DNA of 5,607 nucleotides from positions 1 through 5,607 of the forward strand of contig QQUD01000389.1 of assembly GCA_008501785.1 (NCBI GenBank). The letters are read 5' to 3'. Both the position numbers and the translations under genes were made by a program. This document shows, in pieces, positions 1-4,852 of this stretch (its first letter is position 1; every line of letters starts with the position of its first letter). The DNA is from Chloroflexota bacterium. Its GTDB lineage: Bacteria > Chloroflexota > Anaerolineae > Promineifilales > Promineifilaceae. The notes beneath the pieces were generated by a model. The model was not told the DNA's origin and made no database searches. It saw nothing but the letters and a program-made list of their open reading frames with translations.

Positions 1-605
1 TCCCGCACCGCATAAATCGCATGACGTGTCAAAATCGACAGCGAATAAGCACCTTCTGCCACCTGCATAAACCCACGAATGCGTGCCACCCAGCGATCAT
101 CGTCGGTGATGTTGCCATTTTTGGTGGGTGCTGCCCATGTTTTGGCAGGGGCTGCCAGCATTTGGGTAATCACTTCGCTGTCTGAGGTTGATGAAAGGCC
201 AACGCCGCGTTCGAGCAGCTTTTTGCGCAGACTGAGTGCATTGGTGAGGTTGCCGTTGTGTGCGACACCTAGCGGTCCATACACGGTTTCAATCAGGTAG
301 GGCTGGGCATTGCGCAGATGGGATGAGCCGGTGGTCGAGTACCGGTTTTGTCCAATTGCCAGATGCCCTTTGAGCGGACGCAGGTTGTCTTCGTTGAACA
401 CCTGTGCGACCAGACCCATGCCTTTGTGAATGTGGGCAATACGGCCGTCACTGCTGGCAATGCCTGCGCTCTCTTGTCCGCGATGCTGCAATGCGTATAA
501 GCCGAAAAAAGCGAGCCGCGCCACTTCTCGCCCTGGCGCGTACACACCGACAACACCGCATTCGTCATGGGGCTTGTCGTCATCAAAAAAATGTATGTTT
601 TCCAT
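1..605 (-). CDS. purF: Amidophosphoribosyltransferase, N-terminal part (runs off the window)
   Basis: PurF catalyses the first committed step of purine synthesis: PRPP plus glutamine gives phosphoribosylamine. The ATG at 605 opens 201 codons without a stop, up to the window edge. The visible part is the class II (Ntn-type) glutamine amidotransferase domain. A 15-residue leader precedes Cys16 in DECGVVGVY; in Bacillus-type PurF such a leader is cleaved so that the cysteine becomes the N-terminal nucleophile. Other family motifs follow in order: LQHRGQES, GQNRYSTTGSS, AHNGNLTN, TSDSEVI and EGAYSL. The phosphoribosyltransferase domain and any Fe-S cysteines lie beyond position 1. The start is supported by AAGGA six bases upstream. 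It is the last visible gene of the operon, 63 nt after purK. A small repeated stretch sits in the loop after SEVITQML. Identification is secure. Confidence 0.96.
   Translation of the reverse strand, partial: MENIHFFDDDKPHDECGVVGVYAPGREVARLAFFGLYALQHRGQESAGIASSDGRIAHIHKGMGLVAQVFNEDNLRPLKGHLAIGQNRYSTTGSSHLRNAQPYLIETVYGPLGVAHNGNLTNALSLRKKLLERGVGLSSTSDSEVITQMLAAPAKTWAAPTKNGNITDDDRWVARIRGFMQVAEGAYSLSILTRHAIYAVR
115..155 (-). repeat. Imperfect tandem duplication (20 and 21 bp) inside purF
   Basis: Positions 115-134 and 135-155 resemble each other in head-to-tail orientation: each starts CCAT, has a TTTGG core and ends GCTGC. On the coding strand they give AAPAKTW followed by AAPTKNG, so the protein shows the doubling too. 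They lie in the loop between SEVITQML and the RIRGFM helix of the glutaminase domain. The copies have several mismatches, so an old duplication or chance similarity are both possible. Confidence 0.4.
441..448. repeat. Iterated palindrome ACGGCCGT, copy in purF
   Basis: Exact octamer. On the coding strand it is read as GAC GGC CGT (DGR), in the SDGRIAH stretch. The flanks do not extend the palindrome well. Confidence 0.75.
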
Positions 606-611
606 AATCTT

Positions 612-616
612 TCCTT
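612..616 (-). promoter_or_regulatory. Ribosome binding site of purF
   Basis: On the minus strand AAGGA is followed by six bases and then the ATG at 605. This fixes the purF start and places the site just outside the left arm of the GAGACA repeat. Confidence 0.7.
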
Positions 617-618
617 GA

Positions 619-681
619 AGAGACAAGAGACAGAAAAACTGGCTCCATCTCTGTCTCTGTCTCTGTCTCTATCTCTGTCTC
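619..681. repeat. GAGACA/TGTCTC hexanucleotide repeat with inverted left arm, purK/purF junction
   Basis: The right part (about 648-681) is a run of TCTCTG hexamers with one TCTCTA variant. The left part (619-634) is AGAGACAAGAGACAGA, complementary to the right part apart from a one-base bulge, so the transcript can fold into an imperfect hairpin with a loop around 635-650. It fills the whole junction, and the stop codon of purK (669-671) lies inside it. It could expand or contract by slippage. No T-run follows, so it does not look like an intrinsic terminator. Confidence 0.75.
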
Positions 682-1838
682 ACATCTCCAATCTCATTTC
701 GAACGGTTTGCACAAGGGTTTTGGCCGCTTGTGTGCTGTTGGCGAGGGCGGTGAGGTGTCCCATTTTGCGGCCGGGACGCGCATCGTCCTTGCCGTATAG
801 GTGTAAATGTAGGTCAGGGTGTGCGAAAACGGGTGTCCAGTTGGGCTGGGGTATCAATGATTTCGCAGATTGGGTTTGCGGCCATAGGTCGCCGAGTAAG
901 TTTGCCATGGCGGCGGGTCTGCGGTAGCTGGTGTCGCCCAGAGGCAAGCCACAAATGGCGCGTAATTGCTGTTCGAACTGGCCCGTAACGCAGGCATTAT
1001 TGGTAAGGTGGCCGGAGTTGTGGGGGCGGGGGGCGATCTCGTTGAGGCGAAAACGGCCGTTACTGATCAAAAACAGCTCCACAGTCAACACGCCCACTGC
1101 ATCAAGAGCCGCCATCACCGTATCGGCAATCGCAATTGCGTCGGCGGCTACGCTGGGTGGCAAGTTAGCCGGTGCAACGGACACATCGAGGATGTGGTTG
1201 CGGTGCTCATTTTCAATTACGTCGTAATGCACAAAGCTACCATCGATGCCACGCGCCGCTACCACAGAAAGCTCTCGTTCAAAGTCAACGTAGCCTTCAA
1301 GGATAGACGGCCGTTTTCCCACCTTTTCCCACGCTGCTTCTGCTTCTTCTGGCTGGCGAATGAGCTGCTGCCCTTTGCCATCGTAGCCAGCGGTGGCGGT
1401 TTTGAGGATGGCGGGGGTGCCGATTTGGGTGAGGCCGTTTTGCAGATCGGTGAGGGTGGAAACGGCCGTAAACTGTGTCACCGGCAGCCCATTTGCCGCA
1501 AAAAACTGCTTTTCACGCAGTCGATTTTGCGAAATGTGCAGCGCCTTCGCTCCAGGACGCAGCGGTGCAAACGCTTCGCAAGCAGCGGCGGTGGCAGCTG
1601 GCACGTTCTCGAACTCATACGTGACGACATCAACACCCCGCGCAAATTCGCGCACGGTGTCCAAATTGTCGTATGACGCGGTGTACTCTTTATCGGCAAT
1701 TTGCCCGGTGGGGGAGTCGTGGTCTGGTGACAGCACATGCACACGATACCCCATTTGTCGTGCAGACAGGGCTAACATGCGCCCGAGCTGCCCGCTGCCG
1801 AGAATGCCGATTGTGGAAGGTGGGAGAATTTGGTTCAT
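669..1838 (-). CDS. purK: 5-(carboxyamino)imidazole ribonucleotide synthase (PurK)
   Basis: PurK is an ATP-grasp enzyme that converts AIR, ATP and bicarbonate to N5-CAIR, the substrate of PurE. The 389-residue protein is near the usual family length. Visible motifs in order are GILGSGQLGRM near residues 11-21, YEFENVP, KTATAGYDGKGQ (the ATP-grasp glycine-rich loop), and around residues 266-277 NEIAPRPHNSGH, which holds metal- and substrate-binding residues. KMGHLT lies near the C-terminus. The ATG at 1838 is the only sensible start, directly before the nucleotide-binding fold, but no Shine-Dalgarno sequence is visible. A strong hairpin ends about 10 nt upstream. The last residues, DVRQR and the TAG, are read from the GAGACA repeat, so the tail is probably repeat-derived. 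The gene contains three copies of ACGGCCGT, each in a different frame. Confidence 0.97.
   Translation of the reverse strand: MNQILPPSTIGILGSGQLGRMLALSARQMGYRVHVLSPDHDSPTGQIADKEYTASYDNLDTVREFARGVDVVTYEFENVPAATAAACEAFAPLRPGAKALHISQNRLREKQFFAANGLPVTQFTAVSTLTDLQNGLTQIGTPAILKTATAGYDGKGQQLIRQPEEAEAAWEKVGKRPSILEGYVDFERELSVVAARGIDGSFVHYDVIENEHRNHILDVSVAPANLPPSVAADAIAIADTVMAALDAVGVLTVELFLISNGRFRLNEIAPRPHNSGHLTNNACVTGQFEQQLRAICGLPLGDTSYRRPAAMANLLGDLWPQTQSAKSLIPQPNWTPVFAHPDLHLHLYGKDDARPGRKMGHLTALANSTQAAKTLVQTVRNEIGDVRQR
1051..1062. repeat. Iterated palindrome AAACGGCCGTTA, first copy in purK
   Basis: Exact core octamer at 1053-1060; 11 of 12 bases fit the AAACGGCCGTTT consensus. Read as AAC GGC CGT (NGR) just before the metal-binding NEIAPRPHNSGH block. 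Confidence 0.85.
1305..1316. repeat. Iterated palindrome AGACGGCCGTTT, second copy in purK
   Basis: Exact core octamer at 1307-1314; 11 of 12 consensus bases. Read in a different frame, AAA CGG CCG TCT (KRPS), within VGKRPSILEG. Confidence 0.85.
1460..1471. repeat. Iterated palindrome AAACGGCCGTAA, third copy in purK
   Basis: Exact core octamer at 1462-1469. Read in the third frame, ACG GCC GTT (TAV), within QFTAVSTLT. Confidence 0.85.
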
Positions 1839-1848
1839 AAGCGAGATG

Positions 1849-1913
1849 ACAACGAATGTTAGGAATCAACGAATGAAGAAACTTTTCATTCGTTGATTCC
1901 TATTATTCGTTGT
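1849..1913. repeat. 65-nt hairpin repeat, copy 1 (GxxExxY/purK junction)
   Basis: This is a long inverted repeat. Arms 1861-1877 and 1885-1901 (AGGAATCAACGAATGAA and its complement) are perfect over 17 bp with a 7-nt loop. Outer arms ACAACGAAT/ATTCGTTGT extend the stem to 29 positions with two mismatches. An ungapped direct-repeat partner of equal length lies at 2725-2789, 52 of 65 positions identical by hand count, with weaker similarity continuing about 13 nt further right. The right edge encodes the last residues and stop of the GxxExxY gene. In the transcript it folds just before the purK start. There is no U-run, so a terminator is unlikely. Confidence 0.9.
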
Positions 1914-2718
1914 ACTCCTTCTTAATAAAATGAATATCTAACTTGGTGCTGTTAAAATTTGCTAAAATACCTAACTCAGCATTTTGACAACGTAATCTTG
2001 CTCGTAATTGTGATTTCATGGCTTCATCAACTTCTTTTACAGCAACTGTTGCCAGCAAAATGCAATTTTCTACAAGAATTAAACGGCTGTCCTGATTGCC
2101 TAACAACGTGTTGTGATAGTAAACAGGTACTTGTTTAATGTATTCGAAGCTTATTTCTTGTTGTCGCAGTTCAATCATGGTTGCACGCCGATAGACGTGA
2201 TGGAAAAAGCCAGGGCCTAATTCGTGATGAACTTGGTAGAGTGACTTGATAATCTGGGTCGTTAGTTCAGGGTATGGGATTGTCTTGTTTGGTTGCGGTG
2301 TTTGTTGGGGGGAAACGGCCGTTTTCTCCCGCAAGCGATTTGGCAACCGCTCATCTTCCAGCTGCCAACAGCCAAAATTAACCACACTTGCCAAATCCGC
2401 ATCTGTCACTTTGAGATAAGAAATTGCCTGAGCACGATGAATGGGCAAAATTTGAGGTGCAACTTTTAACTCAAGTAGCAGCTTACCACCTTCAATCCAC
2501 ACATCCACATAATATCGCCCAACTTGCACACCTTGGTACTTTACTTCAAACTCTTTTTCGGTTTGGCAAGCAATGCCTCTGCCTTCTAGACCAATTGCAA
2601 TGGCTTCTTGGTAGAACTTTTCTGGCAACATGGGACCAAGTTGATTATGGACATCAAATAAAATCCCGCGCACGGTATAGCTGAGTTCTTTGTGAATGAT
2701 TTTTGTCATATTTTTCAT
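1903..2718 (-). CDS. GxxExxY family protein with two tandem domains, the second degenerate
   Basis: GxxExxY proteins are small, widely scattered proteins usually regarded as PD-(D/E)XK nuclease-like; their role is unknown. From the ATG at 2718 this one has 271 residues, about twice the normal family length, and shows two copies of the fold. Domain 1 (about residues 7-118) has QLGPMLPEKFY, with Met30 where the motif has Gly, and keeps Asp72 and Glu83-x-Lys85 plus the LPIHRAQAISYLK and VVNFG blocks. Domain 2 (about 147-266) has ELGPGFFHHVY, with His173 replacing the motif Glu. The Asp and ExK positions have become LVENCILLATV, so it is probably catalytically dead. A Pro/Gln-rich linker (about 128-150) contains one ACGGCCGT copy. 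No Shine-Dalgarno is evident; ATG at 2709 is an alternative, and a TTG at 2748 lies inside a hairpin. The gene lies between two direct copies of a hairpin repeat, looks more AT-rich than its neighbours, and splits purE from purK. Confidence 0.88.
   Translation of the reverse strand: MKNMTKIIHKELSYTVRGILFDVHNQLGPMLPEKFYQEAIAIGLEGRGIACQTEKEFEVKYQGVQVGRYYVDVWIEGGKLLLELKVAPQILPIHRAQAISYLKVTDADLASVVNFGCWQLEDERLPNRLREKTAVSPQQTPQPNKTIPYPELTTQIIKSLYQVHHELGPGFFHHVYRRATMIELRQQEISFEYIKQVPVYYHNTLLGNQDSRLILVENCILLATVAVKEVDEAMKSQLRARLRCQNAELGILANFNSTKLDIHFIKKEYNE
2313..2324. repeat. Iterated palindrome AAACGGCCGTTT in the GxxExxY gene
   Basis: Perfect 12-bp palindrome, read as KTAVS in the linker between the two domains. 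Its presence in a likely acquired gene suggests either long residence in this genome or a source with the same palindrome. Confidence 0.9.
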
Positions 2719-2724
2719 GTGATA

Positions 2725-2789
2725 ACAACAAATGATAGGAATCAACAAATAAGATTCTTCTTCATTCGTTGATTCCTAATATTCGCTGT
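2725..2789. repeat. 65-nt hairpin repeat, copy 2 (purE/GxxExxY junction)
   Basis: This is the direct-repeat partner of 1849-1913: same length, no gaps, 52 of 65 positions identical by hand count, with the differences concentrated in the loop. Its own stem is weaker: TAGGAATCAAC (2736-2746) pairs with GTTGATTCCTA (2768-2778), then mismatches. The left arm carries several A-for-G changes compared with copy 1. It begins 6 nt upstream of the GxxExxY start, and its weaker right extension reaches the purE stop codon. Confidence 0.88.
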
Positions 2790-2798
2790 ACTCTTTCC

Positions 2799-3293
2799 TT
2801 ATCTGGGTGGAAGTTCATCATTCATTACCGTTGCAGTTTGTGCTTGCCTAAATTGCTCTAGTTTTTCACGATATTCGGGGTATTGATTGCCGAGAATCGC
2901 AATCGCCAGCAGGGCTGCGTTTTTTGCGCCAGCTTTGCCAATCGCCACCGTGCCGACTGGCACGCCACCCGGCATTTGCACAATTGATAGCAGCGAGTCT
3001 AGTCCGTTGAGTGTGCGGCTTTGGACTGGCACGCCCAGCACCGGAACCGAGGTTTGTGCTGCGACCATGCCCGGTAAATGAGCAGCACCTCCTGCGCCTG
3101 CAATGATGACGTGCAGGTTGCGCGAAACGGCCGTTTTCGCATACTCTGCCATCAAACCGGGCGTCCGGTGCGCTGAAACCACCTTCGCCTCATAAGGCAC
3201 ACCAAACTCCTCCAGCACATCCACCGCATGTTTCATTGTGTCCCAGTCAGATGTACTTCCCATAATAACGCCGACTATAATTTGATTATTCAT
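2799..3293 (-). CDS. purE: N5-carboxyaminoimidazole ribonucleotide mutase (class I PurE)
   Basis: PurE moves the carboxyl group of N5-CAIR (made by PurK) to carbon 4, giving CAIR for PurC. The 164-residue product has the normal class I length. It shows MGSTSDW (residues 11-17), SAHRTP (40-45, with His42 at the catalytic histidine position), [12 protein letters not shown] (65-76), PVQS and [10 protein letters not shown] followed by NAALLA. Presence of purK nearby supports the N5-CAIR mutase form rather than AIR carboxylase. The ATG at 3293 is preceded by GAGG with six bases of spacing. Residues KTAVS (53-57) are encoded by a perfect AAACGGCCGTTT palindrome. Although purE and purK are often adjacent, here about 960 nt containing a GxxExxY gene separates them. 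Confidence 0.97.
   Translation of the reverse strand: MNNQIIVGVIMGSTSDWDTMKHAVDVLEEFGVPYEAKVVSAHRTPGLMAEYAKTAVSRNLHVIIAGAGGAAHLPGMVAAQTSVPVLGVPVQSRTLNGLDSLLSIVQMPGGVPVGTVAIGKAGAKNAALLAIAILGNQYPEYREKLEQFRQAQTATVMNDELPPR
3125..3136. repeat. Iterated palindrome AAACGGCCGTTT in purE
   Basis: Perfect 12-bp palindrome, read as KTAVS in the helix between SAHRTP and the AGAGG loop. The flanking GCG/CGC extends the symmetry. Confidence 0.9.
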
Positions 3294-3299
3294 TGATTA

Positions 3300-3303
3300 C
3301 CTC
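3300..3303 (-). promoter_or_regulatory. Ribosome binding site of purE
   Basis: GAGG on the minus strand is followed by TAATCA and the ATG at 3293. It lies immediately outside the AAAGGAACAAAGG-type repeat arm, so the repeat has not displaced the purE translation signal. Confidence 0.7.
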
Positions 3304-3309
3304 AAAAAA

Positions 3310-3328
3310 TTATTACAAAGGAACAAAG
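3310..3328. repeat. Inverted repeat arm (left) bounding the GxxExxY pseudogene
   Basis: TTATTACAAAGGAACAAAG is a perfect 19-bp inverted match to 3764-3782 on the other side of the pseudogene. More ACAAAGG units follow to about 3345 and have weaker partners around 3747-3753. The pair would place the GxxExxY gene in the loop of a large hairpin. Confidence 0.88.
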
Positions 3329-3353
3329 AGACAAAGGTACAAAGGAAGAGAAG

Positions 3354-3762
3354 TTAGAAAAGGTTTGGGACACGATGGATGCCGTTTTTGACGTATTTCT
3401 CGCCAAAGTTGATGACCAATCCTAAACGTAGATTCATGAGACGCAAATAGGTGAGTGTTTGTGTTTCGAAAATGGAATTGTAATGAGTTGTTGCCTTGTT
3501 TTCGATAACTACCAAATCTTCAACAAGTAAGTCAATGCGCAAAGGTGTTGCTAAATGGTTGCCTTTATACACAATTGGTACACAAACTTGCCTTTAAACC
3601 ACTGTTTTGCAATTCCCAAACAAGCGCCTCTTCATAAACACTTTCTAACAAACCAGGTCCACCCAACGTCCGATGTACCTCAATTGCCGCCCCAATAATC
3701 TGAAAACTCACTAAATCCTCAACGGTCTTCTCTTTTTCTTTTCTTCCCTTTGTCCCTTTCAT
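3354..3762 (-). pseudogene. GxxExxY family gene, frameshifted
   Basis: Reading from ATG at 3762 gives a normal single-domain GxxExxY start: FQIIGAAIEVHRTLG, then GLLESVYEEAL (an exact GxxExxY motif), then SGLKA. This frame stops soon after. The family sequence resumes in another frame with VCVPIVYKGN, IDLLVED, an ENK in the predicted PD-(D/E)XK position, TLTYLRL and LVINFG, ending at 3354. The switch is near 3580-3585, where about three residues expected between the blocks are missing and one base is left over, fitting an 8-nt deletion. The ATG overlaps the purC stop as ATGA, and the basic first residues MKGTKGRKEKEK are read from the repeat, so the real start may be further inside. It was probably a nuclease-like protein of unknown role, now inactive. 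Confidence 0.85.
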
Positions 3763-4745
3763 CCTTTGTTCCTTTGTAATAAATTCCTCTCCATTCTTTC
3801 AATAACAGGCTGCTCATCGGGAATAAAAGTCCGACCAGTTAGCTTTTCATAAGCTGCAATATAGCGGGCAGCGATTTGAGCGATGAAATCGTTGGGCATT
3901 GTTGGTGGTGTGCCGTCGCCGCGATAGCCTTGGGCAGCATACCATTTGCGCATGAACTCTTTGTCGAAGTTTTCAGGTTCACCGGTGGCAGACCTGACAG
4001 GTTTTAAAAACCTGTCAGGTCCTGAAGCATCACCTACCCAGTAACGGCTAGAATCAGGGGTGTGAATTTCGTCGATGAGGGTTAGTTTGCCATCGACTAG
4101 CCCCATTTCGTATTTGGTGTCTACGAGGATTAAACCGGCTTTGGCGGCTATTTCTTGGCCGCGTTGGAAGAGGGAAACGGCCGTTTCCTCAATCTCCCTC
4201 CACAGCTCAGGCGCAACCAGCCCACCGTCCAAAATCTCCTGCCGCGTCAGCTTTTCATCGTGCTGGCCCTTTTCCGCTTTTGTCGTGGGGGTGATGATCG
4301 GATGCGGCAGTTTGTCATTTTTTTGCAAACCATCTGGCAGCGAAATGCCATAGGGCTGCCGGTCGCCCTGCTCATACAAATACCAAAGCGATGTCGTGGT
4401 CACACCCGTGATGTACCCACGGACCACGACCTCAACGGGTAACGGCTGCGCATCCCGCGCAATCGTTACGTTCGGGTCAGGCACTGAGATAACGTGATTG
4501 TTGACCAAATCGGCCGTTTTCTCAAACCACCAATTGCTCAACTGATTCAACACCTGTCCCTTGTACGGAATCACCGCCAGTACCCGGTCAAACGCCGAAA
4601 CGCGGTCTGTCGTAATCAGCACTCGCTCCCCATCACGGATATACACATCCCGCACTTTCCCTTCATACTTGTGACCCAATTCAGGAAACTCGGTCCCCGC
4701 CAGACAATTCGGAATTGCGGCTAACAAATCGTCGTGTGTTAACAT
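3759..4745 (-). CDS. purC: Phosphoribosylaminoimidazole-succinocarboxamide synthase (SAICAR synthetase)
   Basis: PurC joins CAIR and aspartate with ATP to form SAICAR. The 328-residue protein is of the long type rather than the roughly 240-residue E. coli type. Family blocks run in order: HKYEGKVRDVY (from residue 25), TTDRVSAFDRVL, VRGYITG, TKYEMG and LIDEIHTPDSSRYW. The ATG at 4745 is preferred to an in-frame TTG at 4781 because GAGGAG lies just upstream and the homologous fold begins here. Residues 242-252 (GPDRFLKPVRS), directly after the DSSRYW block, are encoded by a palindrome and look like an insertion. The last seven residues, LLQRNKG, come from an inverted repeat arm. The stop overlaps the start of the GxxExxY pseudogene as ATGA. 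It contains one exact and one degenerate copy of the ACGGCCGT palindrome. Confidence 0.97.
   Translation of the reverse strand: MLTHDDLLAAIPNCLAGTEFPELGHKYEGKVRDVYIRDGERVLITTDRVSAFDRVLAVIPYKGQVLNQLSNWWFEKTADLVNNHVISVPDPNVTIARDAQPLPVEVVVRGYITGVTTTSLWYLYEQGDRQPYGISLPDGLQKNDKLPHPIITPTTKAEKGQHDEKLTRQEILDGGLVAPELWREIEETAVSLFQRGQEIAAKAGLILVDTKYEMGLVDGKLTLIDEIHTPDSSRYWVGDASGPDRFLKPVRSATGEPENFDKEFMRKWYAAQGYRGDGTPPTMPNDFIAQIAARYIAAYEKLTGRTFIPDEQPVIERMERNLLQRNKG
3764..3782. repeat. Inverted repeat arm (right) bounding the GxxExxY pseudogene, overlapping the purC 3' end
   Basis: CTTTGTTCCTTTGTAATAA is the exact reverse complement of 3310-3328. It lies inside the purC reading frame and encodes the last residues LLQRNKG. 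The adjacent stretch 3745-3785 closely resembles 4812-4846 in the purQ/purC junction, which shows that the two junctions share a repeat family. Confidence 0.88.
3991..4021. repeat. 31-nt near-perfect palindrome inserted in frame in purC
   Basis: Two 15-bp arms, GACCTGACAGGTTTT (3991-4005) and its exact complement (4007-4021), flank one central base. The stretch is read through in frame as GPDRFLKPVRS, between DSSRYWVGD and GEPENFDKEF, where other PurC proteins are shorter as far as I remember. It resembles palindromic elements that insert in frame in proteins, as described in Rickettsia, though the sequence is different. Confidence 0.85.
4173..4188. repeat. Iterated palindrome GGAAACGGCCGTTTCC in purC
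   Basis: Perfect 16-bp palindrome and the best copy in the window, read as EETAVSL before the GQEIAAKAGL stretch. Confidence 0.9.
4508..4519. repeat. Degenerate copy AATCGGCCGTTT in purC
   Basis: One mismatch to the 12-bp consensus, inside the octamer core. Read as KTADL in the same frame as the KTAVS copies. Confidence 0.7.
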
Positions 4746-4748
4746 AAT

Positions 4749-4754
4749 CTCCTC
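4749..4754 (-). promoter_or_regulatory. Ribosome binding site of purC
   Basis: GAGGAG on the minus strand ends three bases before the ATG at 4745. Spacing is short, but this is the only purine-rich site here and it decides the start against the upstream TTG. Confidence 0.65.
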
Positions 4755-4761
4755 GGAAGAA

Positions 4762-4846
4762 TTTTTAATACAAAGATACAAAGGAACGAAGGAACAAAGG
4801 GCTTTTCTTTTTTGTCCCTTTATCCCTTTGTTCCTTTCTAATAATT
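4762..4846. repeat. AAAGGAACAAAGG-type hairpin repeat without a gene (purQ/purC junction)
   Basis: The junction is filled by an imperfect inverted repeat: GGAACAAAGGG (4791-4801) pairs perfectly with 4824-4834, with further degenerate ACAAAGG units outward and a pyrimidine-rich loop. The right part (4812-4846) matches 3745-3785 beside the GxxExxY pseudogene almost base for base, with a few substitutions and short gaps. It therefore looks like the same kind of element with no gene in the loop. No promoter or terminator is recognisable. Confidence 0.82.
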
Positions 4847-4852
4847 TCTTCT

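Noticed and set aside
293..586. Minus-strand open frame of 97 codons overlapping purF
   Set aside because: The purF frame in this stretch carries all family motifs and continues to the window edge; the other frame has none.
648..681. CRISPR-like or minisatellite array
   Set aside because: Units are six bases with no unique spacers; it is a simple repeat.
966..1676. Long plus-strand open frame (236 codons) opposite purK
   Set aside because: It is antisense to a clear purK with full motifs, shows no recognisable protein features and has no ribosome binding site; it is a shadow.
1849..1913. Intrinsic terminator between the GxxExxY gene and purK
   Set aside because: The stem is strong but AT-rich and no U-run follows on the minus strand; purK would also be cut off from the operon.
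3575..3590. Programmed ribosomal frameshift in the GxxExxY gene
   Set aside because: No slippery heptamer or stop-coupled signal is apparent, and conserved residues are missing at the junction, which fits a deletion better.
3565..3762. A separate small basic protein of 65 residues
   Set aside because: Its sequence is the N-terminal half of a GxxExxY protein, continued in another frame at 3354-3572, so it is part of a broken gene.
4745..4781. Upstream TTG start for purC adding 12 residues
   Set aside because: The extra residues come from repeat DNA, and GAGGAG lies just before the ATG at 4745.
4762..4846. Purine riboswitch or promoter upstream of purC
   Set aside because: The stretch consists of ACAAAGG-type repeat units; no conserved purine-aptamer features or clear -35/-10 boxes could be found.
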